Numbered from the stretch's first letter, positions 54,516 to 63,449 are shown. The stretch is 64,000 nucleotides of DNA from Streptomyces sp. NRRL F-2664 (GCF_000719345.1 NZ_JOFX01000025.1:1-64000), one strand, 5' to 3'. Numbers and translations are program-made. The notes: generated from the letters alone by a model not told the origin.

Positions 54516-55703
54516 CTAGTTGTACGGCTCCAGGGTCATGAAGGCCTCCCGGGGGTCCGCCTCGTGGACCAGGGACTCGTGGGCCCCCACGTCGTCGAAG
54601 GCGAAGCCGTACGCCTTGCCGTCGGCCATCTGGGCGTGGATGACGCGGGAGTAGTGATTGGTCACGGCGTCGCGGTAGAAACCGGTGCCGTTCGCGTCGG
54701 GCTGGTTGGGGTTGGTCAGGAGTGTCGAGCGGTTGAAGCCCGCGCACAGGGTGCGGGAGATGGGGCCGCGGACGGTGTCGTTGGGGGCGTCGAGCAGCTT
54801 GTAGCAGCCGAAGACGCTGTCGGAGTCCGGTTTCCGGAAGCTGGTGACCACCGTCCCCGCGCCGTTGGTGAAGTTCATGACGTTGCCCGAGACCCGGCCG
54901 TAGTACTTGGTGTTCGGTTCGTGCGCGAACGGTGTCACGGTGAGGGTGGAGGAGCTGTACTTGCTCCACACGCGGTTGATGTAGTCGTCCATCACGCTCG
55001 CGGGGATGCCGCCCGCCGAGATGCCGTGGCCGGGCGAGAGCGCGCGCAGCGGGGTGCCGTCGGGGCGGTTGTGGATCAGGCCGCCCCAGCCGGCCGCACG
55101 CAGCCCGCCGAAGACGGCGTTGTAGCCCCCTGGCTTGAGTCGGCCCGTGTTCTTGACCGTTCCGTTCGGCGCCTTGGCGCCGACCGCGTACGGGGCGGAG
55201 AACATGTCGACCTGGGTGCTGTTGATCCACAGTCCGCCGTCGTTGAGCGTGTACTCGGACCAGTTGAACAGGATGTTGTGGTTGGGGTCGGTGGGGTTCT
55301 GCACGGCGGGTTGGACCAGACCGCCGGTGGTGAGCTTGAAGACGAGCTTCTGCCCGACGGAGAAGTAGACGCGCCCGGAGAACTTGGGCATCCGGATCGT
55401 CTTGGTCTGCCCGTTGGCCGGGCCGGTGATCGCCGCGTCGGGAGCCGGGGTGGGCGGATTGCCACCGGCGGGCCAGGGGTGGAACGTTCCGTTCGCGTCG
55501 GCCCATCCCTGTTGGCCCGTCGCGAGCAGGGTGCCCAGGTTGTAGATGTAGACGGGCTCGTTGCGTCCCGAGTTGTTCTTGATGGTGAGCGGAATGGTTG
55601 CCGGTACGGCCTCCGCGGACGGCGGCGGGCCGAAGAACAGCAGACCGGCGCCGACGGACACGGCCGCAACGCCGAACGCCAGTGCTTTCGACAGGCGGGA
55701 CAC
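54516..55703 (-). CDS. Secreted beta-1,3-glucanase, GH64 family
   Basis: A 395-residue exported enzyme. The signal peptide (about residues 1-32) ends near PSAEA. The mature protein is a GH64 thaumatin-like fold: VPATIPLTIKNNSGRNEPVY at the start, RVYFSVGQKLVFKLTTGGLV, LFNWSEYTLNDGGLWINSTQ, VDMFSAPYAVG, and ETN-like blocks near the end. GH64 enzymes release laminaripentaose from beta-1,3-glucans of fungal walls. GTG at 55703 is the likely start because AAGGAGG stands six bases before it; the ATG at 55709 touches the ribosome-binding site. A LacI-type operator lies 86 bases upstream. Single gene. Confidence 0.9.
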   Translation of the reverse strand: MSRLSKALAFGVAAVSVGAGLLFFGPPPSAEAVPATIPLTIKNNSGRNEPVYIYNLGTLLATGQQGWADANGTFHPWPAGGNPPTPAPDAAITGPANGQTKTIRMPKFSGRVYFSVGQKLVFKLTTGGLVQPAVQNPTDPNHNILFNWSEYTLNDGGLWINSTQVDMFSAPYAVGAKAPNGTVKNTGRLKPGGYNAVFGGLRAAGWGGLIHNRPDGTPLRALSPGHGISAGGIPASVMDDYINRVWSKYSSSTLTVTPFAHEPNTKYYGRVSGNVMNFTNGAGTVVTSFRKPDSDSVFGCYKLLDAPNDTVRGPISRTLCAGFNRSTLLTNPNQPDANGTGFYRDAVTNHYSRVIHAQMADGKAYGFAFDDVGAHESLVHEADPREAFMTLEPYN

Positions 55704-55788
55704 TCTCATCCTCCTTGCACGTGGGGGGGACCCGTACCGGCGGGCAGCGGGCAGCTGGTGGCGCGGCAGGGATCGATGTATTGAAGCG

Positions 55789-55802
55789 TGAGAGCGCTCT
55801 CA
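55789..55802. promoter_or_regulatory. LacI-type operator TGAGAGCGCTCTCA
   Basis: A perfect 14-bp palindrome 86 bases upstream of the glucanase start. It differs from the Streptomyces CebR box TGGGAGCGCTCCCA by one base per arm. LacI-family repressors with this kind of site release glycoside hydrolase genes when oligosaccharides are taken up, so glucanase induction by glucan fragments is likely. Confidence 0.75.
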
Positions 55803-55861
55803 GCGTCCGATTGTGTTCAACTTCTGTCAATACTCTTGACGGGGCTTCAGCGGTCGGATCG

Positions 55862-57052
55862 TCAGAAGGCGTAGCGGATCCGGAGCCACGGCGTGTGTTC
55901 GGCGACGAGCGCGCGCATCGTCGCGACCGCCTCGGCCTTCACCTCGCCCCGGTAGCGGACGTTCCAGCTGCCGTTCTGCGAGCGCTTGGGCTGCTGGAGG
56001 CCGGGCTGCCACAGGACGTCCTCGGCGCGCGGGTGCCAGCCCAGGTTGATCTCGTGCAGGTCCTTGTTGTGCGTCAGCATGATCACCTCGGCGGCCGCCT
56101 GCTCCTTCACCCGGACGGGCAGGGCGTCGTCCATGTGCCGCAGCAGGAGGGACCAGTCCCGTTCCCAGTCGGGGCGCAGGACGACGGGTGAGAGGTTGAA
56201 GTGGACCTCGTAGCCGGCGTCCAGGAAGTCGCCGGCCGCGGCGATGCGGCTCTCCACCGGGCTGGTGCGGATGTCGAGCAGCTTGGAGTCGCTCTGCGGC
56301 ATCAGGGAGAACCGCACGCGGGTGCGGCCGCGCGGGTCCAGCAGGAGCAGGTCGGGGTTGACGAACTTCGTGGCGAAGGACGCCTTGGCTGCGGGCCACC
56401 GCGCGAAGGCCCGCACCAGGTCGGCCACGTTGTCGCTGATGAGGGCGTCGACGGAGCAGTCGCTGTTCTCGCCGATGTCGTAGACCCAAGCGCTCGGATC
56501 GCACTGGTTCGGCTCGGTCTTGGGCCCGAGCCGTGCGATGTGCCGGGAGAGGTGGGCGATGGTGCGCTCGATGTTGGTGAAGACGGTGATCGGATTGGCG
56601 TACCCCTTGCGGCGCGGGACGTAGCAGTAGGCGCAGGCCATGGCACAGCCGTTGGCGGGCCCGGGCGCGATCCAGTCCGCTGAGCGGCCGTTGGGCCGGG
56701 TGGTGAGCGTCTTCTTCTCCCCCAGGACCAGGGTCTCGGTCTTGATGCGGACCCAGCGGTCGACGTTGCCCTCGTTGCCGTGGAGGTCCGGGATCCGCCA
56801 GTGCGAGTCGACGGGCACCACTTCGGCGTCGGGGTACCGGGCGAGGACCTGCCGGCCGCGCGGGGAGGCCGCGGCCGCCGGCTCGGCGAAGATCGCCCGT
56901 ACGGACAGCAGCCGGCGCGCGGTCGGCGAGTCCCGGAACAGCGGGCCGGGGGCCGCATGGGCGCCGGACGCCGGCCCCGGGTCGAGGTCCTCCAGGCCGA
57001 AGAGGGCGTCCGCGCCGTCGTCGGGAGGGCCCACGGGCGGCTGGGATCGCAT
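55862..57052 (-). CDS. Radical SAM protein, spore photoproduct lyase family
   Basis: A 396-residue radical SAM enzyme. The cluster motif is NGCAMACAYCYVPRRKG with Cys136, Cys140 and Cys143 (CxxxCxxC). The family blocks VYDIGENSDCSVDALISD, FATKFVNPDLLLLDP and RVRFSLMPQSDSKLLDIRTS match SPL-like proteins, which in Bacillus repair the UV thymine dimer called spore photoproduct. In Streptomyces the substrate is not established. AGGAG is five bases before ATG 57052; GTG 57055 is possible. It is divergent from a DUF2945 gene and near a MSMEG_6728-family gene. Confidence 0.88.
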   Translation of the reverse strand: MRSQPPVGPPDDGADALFGLEDLDPGPASGAHAAPGPLFRDSPTARRLLSVRAIFAEPAAAASPRGRQVLARYPDAEVVPVDSHWRIPDLHGNEGNVDRWVRIKTETLVLGEKKTLTTRPNGRSADWIAPGPANGCAMACAYCYVPRRKGYANPITVFTNIERTIAHLSRHIARLGPKTEPNQCDPSAWVYDIGENSDCSVDALISDNVADLVRAFARWPAAKASFATKFVNPDLLLLDPRGRTRVRFSLMPQSDSKLLDIRTSPVESRIAAAGDFLDAGYEVHFNLSPVVLRPDWERDWSLLLRHMDDALPVRVKEQAAAEVIMLTHNKDLHEINLGWHPRAEDVLWQPGLQQPKRSQNGSWNVRYRGEVKAEAVATMRALVAEHTPWLRIRYAF

Positions 57053-57233
57053 CACGTCTCCTGCGGATCAGGGACCGTCCACTGTAGGCGAGCCGGGAGC
57101 GGTACGCCGTCGGCCGGTCGTACGGGGGCGGCGCGGCGGTCCAGGAAGTGCGTCGGCCGCGGACGTGCCGGAGGCTGGGACGCGGACCAGGAGCCGGGTC
57201 GCGCGCGGGCCGGCCGGAACGGAAGGGGAAGTC

Positions 57234-57485
57234 GTGAGCGCCAAGGGCAGCAAGGACGGCAAGGACGCGGGCGGCCTGAGCCGGGGTGACGAGGTCTCCT
57301 GGAAGAGCCACGGGCAGAACGTGTCGGGCAAGGTGAAGAAGAAGATCACCGAGCGCACACGGGCCGCGGGCCGCACCGTGGCCGCCTCGGACGAGGACCC
57401 GCAGTACGAGGTGGAGAGCGACGCCTCCGGCCGGTCGGCCGTGCACAAGCCGGAGGCGCTGCGGAAGAAGGGCCGCTCCGGCTGA
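57234..57485 (+). CDS. DUF2945 (hypervirulence-associated Tudor-like) protein
   Basis: An 83-residue small protein with the DUF2945 pattern: LSRGDEVSWKSHGQNVSGKV, KKKITERTRAAGRTVAASDE, DPQYEVESDASGRSAVHKPE and a basic end. The fold is a small Tudor/SH3-like barrel and may bind nucleic acid or protein. GTG start with GGAAGGGGA upstream. It is cytosolic and monocistronic. No function is established for bacterial members. Confidence 0.88.
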   Translation: MSAKGSKDGKDAGGLSRGDEVSWKSHGQNVSGKVKKKITERTRAAGRTVAASDEDPQYEVESDASGRSAVHKPEALRKKGRSG

Positions 57486-57522
57486 CGCTCCCGGCCTCCA
57501 CCGGGGCGAAGTACTGCCTCCT

Positions 57523-57540
57523 GGTGCGGGAGCCCGCACC
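57523..57540. terminator. Hairpin between DUF2945 and MSMEG_6728-family genes
   Basis: GGTGCGGG and CCCGCACC flank a two-base spacer, giving a compact hairpin 38 bases after the DUF2945 stop. The rest of the 239-bp convergent gap is GC-rich with further short palindromes and no gene. Confidence 0.45.
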
Positions 57541-57724
57541 GGCCCGTGCCGGAGGCGAGGTCCGCGGGCTCGCGGGAGGGCCTCGTCCCGCACGGGAGCG
57601 TGACGCCGGACGGCGGCGGGATCCCGCCGGGGCGATGCGGTGCCCCCCGGGCCCCGCCGGGACGCAGCGGTGACCCCCGGGGCCGTCGGGCGCGGCGAGG
57701 CCCCTCGGACCGTGGCCCCGGACG

Positions 57725-58204
57725 TCACCCCGTCCGCCCCGGCGTGCGGTCGGAGGCGGGCCAGACGTACGGCAGGTCGCCATCGACTCCGGGGAAGCGC
57801 GGACGGTAGAAGTCGGGGTCCTTGCGCACGAGCGCGGACTGGTGGCTGCGGTGGAAATCCGGGCTGCCGAGCCAGGGCGGAAGGTCGCCGTCGGCGGCCA
57901 ACTGCTCCTGCGTCCTCGGCTCGCCGCCCGGCAGCCAGGCCCGGAAGTCCGCGACCAGGGTGACGGCGCAGGTGTCGGCGCGCCCCTCGGCCGTCCAGGT
58001 CCCGCAGACGTCCAGACCGTACCGGACGAGAGCCTCCTCGTAGCCGGCCCACATGCGGACGGCCGGGTGCCTGCGCCATCCGTAGTCCGGGACGATCAGC
58101 CCGCGCAGCACCTGGAGGGCCTCGACCCGCTGTTTGCCGAGCCGGCGGGCGTCCAGGACGGCGGCCGAGGCCCCGAACGACGGGAAGGGAAGGAAGGTCT
58201 GCAC
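57725..58204 (-). CDS. MSMEG_6728 family protein (pyrimidine-dimer glycosylase-like)
   Basis: A 159-residue protein of the MSMEG_6728 group, related to the T4 endonuclease V (Pyr_excise) fold. MQTFLPFPSFGASAAVLDAR, RLGKQRVEALQVLRGLIVPD, GWRRHPAVRMWAGYEEALVR and FHRSHQSALVRKDPDFYRP are characteristic. The N-terminal Met-Gln-Thr replaces the catalytic Thr2 of T4 enzyme, so activity is uncertain. It may recognise damaged DNA. It converges with DUF2945 and precedes no partner gene on its strand. Its neighbourhood with an SPL-like gene is suggestive. Confidence 0.82.
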   Translation of the reverse strand: MQTFLPFPSFGASAAVLDARRLGKQRVEALQVLRGLIVPDYGWRRHPAVRMWAGYEEALVRYGLDVCGTWTAEGRADTCAVTLVADFRAWLPGGEPRTQEQLAADGDLPPWLGSPDFHRSHQSALVRKDPDFYRPRFPGVDGDLPYVWPASDRTPGRTG

Positions 58205-58258
58205 AAGGGCTCCTCCTCTCTCGTCCGCGGGACGGCGCCGGGCCCGACGGGCCGCGCG

Positions 58259-59725
58259 TCACGTCTGGCGCAGGACCCGCACGCTCTTGACCCCGGCGTC
58301 GACTGCGTCCGGGACGACCATGCCCGCATCGATCCCCGAGCGCAGGTACCGCAGGACGTCGCGGGTGAGGCGCTCGCCCGGCAGCGCCGCGGGGATGCCG
58401 GGCGGGTAGGGGGTGAGCATTTCGGCGGCGATCCGCCCGTCGGCCTCCTCCCACGGCACCTGCTCGGTCGGGCCGAAGAAGGCGTCGCGGGGCAGCGCGG
58501 CCTGTTCCAGCCGCATCCTGGGCGGCGGGGGGACGTGGACCGGCTGCCCCGTGCGCAGTTCCTCGCGACGGGCGGCCAGGTCGGTCAGGGCCGCGAGGAG
58601 TGCGTCCGCGCTGTCGAGGTCGTCGGCGTGGGTGAGCTGGGCGCTGATGCGGCGGTGGTCGGCGAGGTGGAGGTTGATCCGGTGGTGCCGGCGCAGCCAG
58701 TCGGCGGCACGGTAGCCGGTGACCCCCCAGTCGCTGATGTCGACGATGACCTGGAGCGGGTCCATGTCCGCGGCACGGCCGGGTCCGCAGAAGTCGTCGC
58801 GCCCGTGGACCCGCATGCCGTCGATGCGCGAGATCCGCTCGCGGACCTGCGCGGCGAGGGCGAGTGCGTCGTCGTAGAGGACCTTGCCCTGCTCGACCAT
58901 CTGCCGGCGCCAGCCGTCCAGGGCCGCGTACACGAGTACGGAGGGGCTGGTGGTGCCCAGGAGGTCTTCGCGACTCCGGAGTACCTCGGGTCGGACGAGG
59001 TCGCCCTGGAGGTGGAAGACCGAGCTCTGCTCCAGGCCCGATCCCATCTTGTGCACAGAGGTGACGCAGACGTCCGCGCCGGCGTCCATCGCCCACGTGG
59101 GGAGTTCGGGATGGAACGGCAGGTGGGCGCCCCACGCCTCGTCGACGATCAGGGGCCGGCCCCGACGGTGGCAGACCTCGGCGATGGCCGCGAGGTCGGA
59201 GCACGTCCCGTAGGGGGTCGGCGTCGTCACGAGTGCGCCGCGGGCGTCGGGGTGCTCGGCGAACGCGGCCTCGAAGGCTTCCGCGGACGGCGGGTGGGCC
59301 AGGTGTCGTTCGGCGTCCCACTGCGGGTCCACCCATACGGGCCGGATGCCGCAGAGGATCAGGCCGGACACCACGGACTTGTGGGCGTCCCGTCCCACCA
59401 GCAGTTCCTCGTGCGGTGCCGCGACCGAGAGCATGGCGGACTTCACGGACAGGGAGCTACCGCAGGTGGAGAAGAAGGCGTGGTCGGCGCCGACGGCGTC
59501 GGCCATCAGGGCCTGCGCCTCCTCCACGATGCCCTGGGAGGACGTACGGTCGTCCAGGCCGCTGGTGGCGAGGACGTCGGAGCGGAACACGTCGTCGCCG
59601 AGAACGGCTCTGACCCTGGGGTCGGCTCCACGACCCTGCTTGTGGCCGGGAGGTGTGAAGGGGGTCTGTCCGTCGCGGTGGTATGCGGTCAGCGCTTCGA
59701 GCACCGGTGCCTTCGACTGGTCCAT
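58259..59725 (-). CDS. Orn/Lys/Arg decarboxylase family PLP enzyme
   Basis: A 488-residue fold-type I PLP enzyme. The N-terminal PFTPPGHKQGRGADPRVRAV, then FFSTCGSSLSVKSAML, PLIVDEAWGAHLPFH and TSVHKMGSG with the PLP lysine Lys226 match Orn/Lys/Arg decarboxylases. The C-terminal domain is EMLTPYPPGIPAALPGERLT. It makes polyamines or related amines from basic amino acids in the cytosol. ATG at 59725 is chosen since the alignment begins there. It is divergent from a GAF/PP2C phosphatase across 168 bp. The specific substrate cannot be read. Confidence 0.88.
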   Translation of the reverse strand: MDQSKAPVLEALTAYHRDGQTPFTPPGHKQGRGADPRVRAVLGDDVFRSDVLATSGLDDRTSSQGIVEEAQALMADAVGADHAFFSTCGSSLSVKSAMLSVAAPHEELLVGRDAHKSVVSGLILCGIRPVWVDPQWDAERHLAHPPSAEAFEAAFAEHPDARGALVTTPTPYGTCSDLAAIAEVCHRRGRPLIVDEAWGAHLPFHPELPTWAMDAGADVCVTSVHKMGSGLEQSSVFHLQGDLVRPEVLRSREDLLGTTSPSVLVYAALDGWRRQMVEQGKVLYDDALALAAQVRERISRIDGMRVHGRDDFCGPGRAADMDPLQVIVDISDWGVTGYRAADWLRRHHRINLHLADHRRISAQLTHADDLDSADALLAALTDLAARREELRTGQPVHVPPPPRMRLEQAALPRDAFFGPTEQVPWEEADGRIAAEMLTPYPPGIPAALPGERLTRDVLRYLRSGIDAGMVVPDAVDAGVKSVRVLRQT

Positions 59726-59893
59726 GGCGTGCGCCTGCCCGGCACGGGCCCGGGGAAACGGCTCGCGCCGCCGTCCGGGCCCGACCCGCCCGGCGGGCCG
59801 GCCGGCCGTGGGCCGCACTCCGCACGGGCGGCGGGACGGCCCTACGATGGGTGGCAGCGGAGGCAGGGGCTGTGCGGCCGGAGAGGATACGGC

Positions 59894-61615
59894 GTGAATC
59901 GGTTCGCCCGGCTGGCCACGCGACTCCTGGGGGTCCCGCAGGGGCTGGTCTGGCTGACCCCCGTGGCGCAGGCCGCGGGCGCGGTCCCCGAGCGCTGGCC
60001 GACCGGGGCGGACCTCGACCCGGCCGTCGTGGCGCACTGCCGGCGGGTCGCGCAGGACGGCCGGGCCCGCTTCTTCTCCCCTTCTGGTGAGGTGGCGTCG
60101 GCCTGCGCATTCGCGGGCGTGCCGCTCGTCGGGGGTGCCGGCGAACTCCTGGGCGTGCTCGCCGTCACGGTCGGCGGACGCCGGCAGTGGACCGAGGACG
60201 ACGTACGGGACCTGACGGACCTCGCCACCGCGTGCAGTGCGCAGATGCGCATGCGCGCGCGGTCCGGGAGCGTCCGGAGGGCCCGGGTGGCGGCGGTGGA
60301 CGCGGCGCGGGCGGCGGCCGGGAACGCGAGTCGGGCGCACGTGCTGCTCGACCGTTCCGAGTTGCTGCTGCGGGCGTCCGAGGACCTCGCCGACACCAGC
60401 GGCCTGGACGACGTCCGCCAGCGGGTCGGGGACCTGGTCGGCGGGGACCTCAAGCCGGCCCTCGTCGACCTGGTCCTGGTGCGGCGGGGGATGCTCCACG
60501 CCGTCCCGAGCCCCGTCGGAGGGGACTTCGGCGGGACCGGCAGGGTGGGCACCGAGGGTCTCGCGCTCGACTCGGAACGGCCGGTGGCACGGGCGGTCCG
60601 CGAGAACCGGATGGTCGTGGTCGACGCCACCGCGGACGGGGAGGGGGACGACGACGCCGGACCCTCCGCGGCCACCACGGCGTTCGACGAAGGGGACCGC
60701 GGAACCGCCGTCTGCCTGCCCCTGCGCGGCGCGCGCGGAACCCTCGGGGCGCTGGTCCTGGGCTGGGACGTCCCGTGCTGGATCGGAGTGGAGGAGCGGG
60801 CGGTGCTGACCACGCTCGCCGCGTACACCGCCCAGGCGGTCGAACGCGCCCTCCACCTCGACGAGCGGGTCACCGTGGCCCGGGAGCTGCAGCTGGCCAT
60901 GCTGACCGACCTGCCCGACGTGGCCGGCCTGGAGCTGTCCGCCCTGTACCGGCCGGCCGCGCGGGACGACATGGTGGGCGGTGACTGGTACGACGCCTAC
61001 CCCCTGCCGCCGGCGCCGGGCGGGGACACCGCGGGCGGGCTGGCCCTGACGGTCGGTGACATCACGGGGCACGACATGCACGCCGCCTCCCTGATGGGCC
61101 AGGTGCGCAGCATGCTGCGCCAGGCCGATCACGACCACCCGGGCGAGGGCCCGGAGCAGGCCCTCGGCGCGCTGGAGCGGGCCTGCCGCCGGCTGGGGCT
61201 ACCGGCGAGCGGCACCGCCGTCCACGCCCACCTCACCCCGGGGGCCGCCGGGCACTGGCAGCTGAGGTGGAGCAACGCCGGCCATCCCGCTCCGCTCGTG
61301 GTCACCGCGGACGGCGCGGTGGACAGCCTCGTGGAGCACGACGTGCTGCTGCACCACGAGCTGGAGCCCGGACCCCGTTCCTGCGCGAGGCGTTCCCTGC
61401 CCCCGGGAAGCACCCTGCTGCTGTACACCGACGGGCTGGTGGAGGAGCCGGGCGGGGACATCGAGGACAACGTCGGCCGCCTCGCCCACCGGCTCGCCAC
61501 GGCTCCCCCGGACGTTCCCCTGGACGCACTGCTGCGCTCGCTCCTGGACACGGTCGCCCTGGGGGACGCCCGGGACGACGCCGTCCTGTTCGCGGTGCGC
61601 GTCGCAGCGCCCTGA
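59894..61615 (+). CDS. GAF-domain PP2C phosphatase (SpoIIE/RsbU type)
   Basis: A 573-residue soluble signalling protein. The first 120 residues resemble a degenerate GAF domain, a second GAF-like domain lies at about 145-320 (TAVCLPLRGARGTLGALVLG), and the C-terminal 240 residues form a PP2C_SIG phosphatase: ELQLAMLTDLPDVAGLELSA, VGGDWYDAYPL, VGDITGHDMHAASLMGQVRS, and LYTDGLVEEPGGDIED with metal-binding aspartates. Such proteins dephosphorylate anti-sigma antagonists to free stress sigma factors. GTG start with GAGAGGA upstream. Its target here could be a STAS protein, but no pairing is shown. Confidence 0.9.
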   Translation: MNRFARLATRLLGVPQGLVWLTPVAQAAGAVPERWPTGADLDPAVVAHCRRVAQDGRARFFSPSGEVASACAFAGVPLVGGAGELLGVLAVTVGGRRQWTEDDVRDLTDLATACSAQMRMRARSGSVRRARVAAVDAARAAAGNASRAHVLLDRSELLLRASEDLADTSGLDDVRQRVGDLVGGDLKPALVDLVLVRRGMLHAVPSPVGGDFGGTGRVGTEGLALDSERPVARAVRENRMVVVDATADGEGDDDAGPSAATTAFDEGDRGTAVCLPLRGARGTLGALVLGWDVPCWIGVEERAVLTTLAAYTAQAVERALHLDERVTVARELQLAMLTDLPDVAGLELSALYRPAARDDMVGGDWYDAYPLPPAPGGDTAGGLALTVGDITGHDMHAASLMGQVRSMLRQADHDHPGEGPEQALGALERACRRLGLPASGTAVHAHLTPGAAGHWQLRWSNAGHPAPLVVTADGAVDSLVEHDVLLHHELEPGPRSCARRSLPPGSTLLLYTDGLVEEPGGDIEDNVGRLAHRLATAPPDVPLDALLRSLLDTVALGDARDDAVLFAVRVAAP

Positions 61616-61781
61616 GCGCGCCGTCCGGGTGGGCCCCGGCGCCGGGCTCCTCCCGGCCCTCCGGTCGGACCGGCCGTCGACGACGGGAGTGCGCAGCGCG
61701 GCCGTGGCGAGCAGCGCGAGAGGGGGGTGGCTGCGCCGGAAGCGGCCGACGGGCTGGTCAGGATGGATGCGTTGAAACTTT

Positions 61782-61790
61782 GCTTTAAGC
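61782..61790. promoter_or_regulatory. GCTTTAAGC palindrome before TetR gene
   Basis: A short palindrome (GCTT-T-AAGC) lies eight bases before the ATG. The same GCTTT/AAAGC core recurs in the promoter region of the convergent MBL-fold gene (63383-63401). A shared TetR operator is plausible but the sequence is short. Confidence 0.35.
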
Positions 61791-61797
61791 TGCCGCC

Positions 61798-62376
61798 ATG
61801 AGTCGCAGAGCGATGGTCCGCCCGGGTGGCCGCAGCGCCCGCGTCCAGGAGGCGGTCCACACCGCGGTGCGCGAACTCCAGGACGAGCGGGGCCGCTCGG
61901 AGCTGACCATTCCGCTGGTCGCGGCGCGCGCCGGAGTCACGCCGTCGACGATCTACCGGCGCTGGGGCGACCTGCAGGAGCTGCTGTCGGACGTCGCCGT
62001 GGAGAGGCTGCAGCCCGACACGCCGCCCCAGGACCACGGCAACCTGGCTGAAGACCTGGCCAGTTGGGCGGAGCAGTTCATCGAGGAGATGGCCTCCCCG
62101 ATCGGCCGCGCCTACATCCGCGACGCCCTTCTCGGAGCCCCCGACGGCGACAACGCCGCACGGTGCTCGCAGTACGCGGCGGAGCAGATCGGCGTCGTCC
62201 TCGCACGGGCGGCCGAGCGCGGGGAAGGCGCACCGGACGTCGAGCTGGTGCTGGACCGGGTCGTGGCTCCCGTGATGTACCGGATCCTCTTCCGCCCGGG
62301 CGTCCGCGACCTCGCCGCCGACTACGCGCGCGGCCTGGTCGAGGCACTCCTGGACGGCTGCGCCGCGGCGCGCTGA
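61798..62376 (+). CDS. TetR family regulator
   Basis: A 192-residue regulator. The helix-turn-helix is at about residues 15-65 (VQEAVHTAVRELQDERGRSE, VAARAGVTPSTIYRRWGDLQ), with the YRRWxxxxxL block typical of a TetR subgroup carrying the TetR_C_16-like domain (EQFIEEMASPIGRAYIRDAL). It converges with a metallo-beta-lactamase-fold gene and is separated from it by three bases. The palindromic half sites upstream of that gene and the GCTTTAAGC before this one may be its operators. Ligand unknown. Confidence 0.9.
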   Translation: MSRRAMVRPGGRSARVQEAVHTAVRELQDERGRSELTIPLVAARAGVTPSTIYRRWGDLQELLSDVAVERLQPDTPPQDHGNLAEDLASWAEQFIEEMASPIGRAYIRDALLGAPDGDNAARCSQYAAEQIGVVLARAAERGEGAPDVELVLDRVVAPVMYRILFRPGVRDLAADYARGLVEALLDGCAAAR

Positions 62377-62379
62377 CCG

Positions 62380-63333
62380 TCACGCCGTCCTGCCGTCGGC
62401 GTCCGCGCAGCGGTCGACGGCCGCAACGGCCCCGGTGCGGCCGGAGACGGGTTCGAGCCGGTAGGCGTCGCCGTCGGCGACCACCCGGCCGGCGGTCGGC
62501 GGCGGAAAGTGTGTGCCCAGCAGGAGCGCGCCGCCGGCGGCGAGGGAGGCCAGGAGCGAGCGGCGCGTCCTCTCGGCCTGCGCGGGGTCGATGTCGACGC
62601 AGCTGCCGATGTCCGGGTGCGCCAGCTGCACGGGGTGGTGGATGCAGTCCCCGGTGACGAGGGCCGATGCGGCGCCACTGGTCAGTCGGACCGCGATGTG
62701 CCCCGGTGTGTGGCCGGGGGTCGGCAGGAGCTCAAGACCGGCAGCCACCGTGAGACCTCCGGCCGGCACGTCGACGGCTTCGAGCAGCCCCGCCTCGTCG
62801 ACCGGGTGGACGGAATCGCGGAACACGGCCGCCCGTGCGTCGTCCATGGCCCGGCCCGCCCAGAAGTCGTACTCGGCCTTCGAGGTGAGGTAGCGGGCGC
62901 GGGGGAAGGTGGGCACCCATGCGCCGTCGACCCGGCGCGTGTTCCATCCGACGTGGTCGGTGTGCAGGTGGGTCAGCACGACCAGGTCGACCGATTCCGG
63001 GGGGAATCCGGCGAGCGTGAGGCGTTCGAGGTAGTCGGTGCGCAGGTCGTGCCACGCCGGATTGGCACGCGTCTTGCCGTTGCCGATGCCCGTGTCGACG
63101 ACGACGCGCAACCCGTCGACGACCATGGCGAAGCTGTGGCTGTCCAGGCGCAGGACACCGTCCGGGTCCGCGAACGCGGGCCGCAGCCAGTCCCGTTCGC
63201 GGACGACGTCGGGGGTGGCGGCGGGCAGGAGCCACGGTCCGGTCTGCGGTGGCAGGGGGACTTCGTCGATCCGCTGGACGGTGACGGCCCCCACCGTCCA
63301 GGACGGGGAGACGGCGGGCGGTGCTGCATGCAC
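62380..63333 (-). CDS. Metallo-beta-lactamase-fold hydrolase
   Basis: A 317-residue MBL-fold protein. VVLTHLHTDHVGW is the HxHxDH zinc motif. Other ligand regions are PTPGHTPGHI, VTGDCIHHPV and LLGTHFPPP. The N-terminal beta part (WTVGAVTVQRIDEVPLP) and DFWAGRAMDDARAAVFRDSV insert resemble lactonase or quorum-quenching MBL hydrolases. It is cytosolic. It converges with the TetR gene and is divergent from the AtzG-like/amidase pair across 171 bp containing TAAAAGC...GCTTTTA arms. Substrate is unknown; an acyl-lactone or ester is possible. Confidence 0.87.
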   Translation of the reverse strand: MHAAPPAVSPSWTVGAVTVQRIDEVPLPPQTGPWLLPAATPDVVRERDWLRPAFADPDGVLRLDSHSFAMVVDGLRVVVDTGIGNGKTRANPAWHDLRTDYLERLTLAGFPPESVDLVVLTHLHTDHVGWNTRRVDGAWVPTFPRARYLTSKAEYDFWAGRAMDDARAAVFRDSVHPVDEAGLLEAVDVPAGGLTVAAGLELLPTPGHTPGHIAVRLTSGAASALVTGDCIHHPVQLAHPDIGSCVDIDPAQAERTRRSLLASLAAGGALLLGTHFPPPTAGRVVADGDAYRLEPVSGRTGAVAAVDRCADADGRTA

Positions 63334-63380
63334 GGTGGGACCTTCCTTCGCCTGCGGACGGCGAGCACCGAGTGCCCACC

Positions 63381-63449
63381 TAAAAGCAATTCATTCGCTT
63401 TATGGACCTTAACCCTCGCCGGGCAACTAACGCAATCTGTTAGCTTTTA
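63381..63449. promoter_or_regulatory. Inverted repeats in the MBL/amidase divergent gap
   Basis: TAAAAGC at 63381-63387 and GCTTTTA at 63443-63449 are exact complements 55 bases apart. Inside lie AAAGC-N9-GCTTT (63383-63401) and CTAAC-N7-GTTAG (63427-63443). The block is AT-rich and between divergent genes, so it probably holds two promoters and regulator sites, perhaps for the nearby TetR protein. Confidence 0.5.

Noticed and set aside
55827..59336. Minus-strand open frame of 1169 codons
   Set aside because: It is Arg/Pro/Gly-rich, crosses several supported genes on both strands and ends at no family similarity. Long open frames of this kind arise from GC bias.
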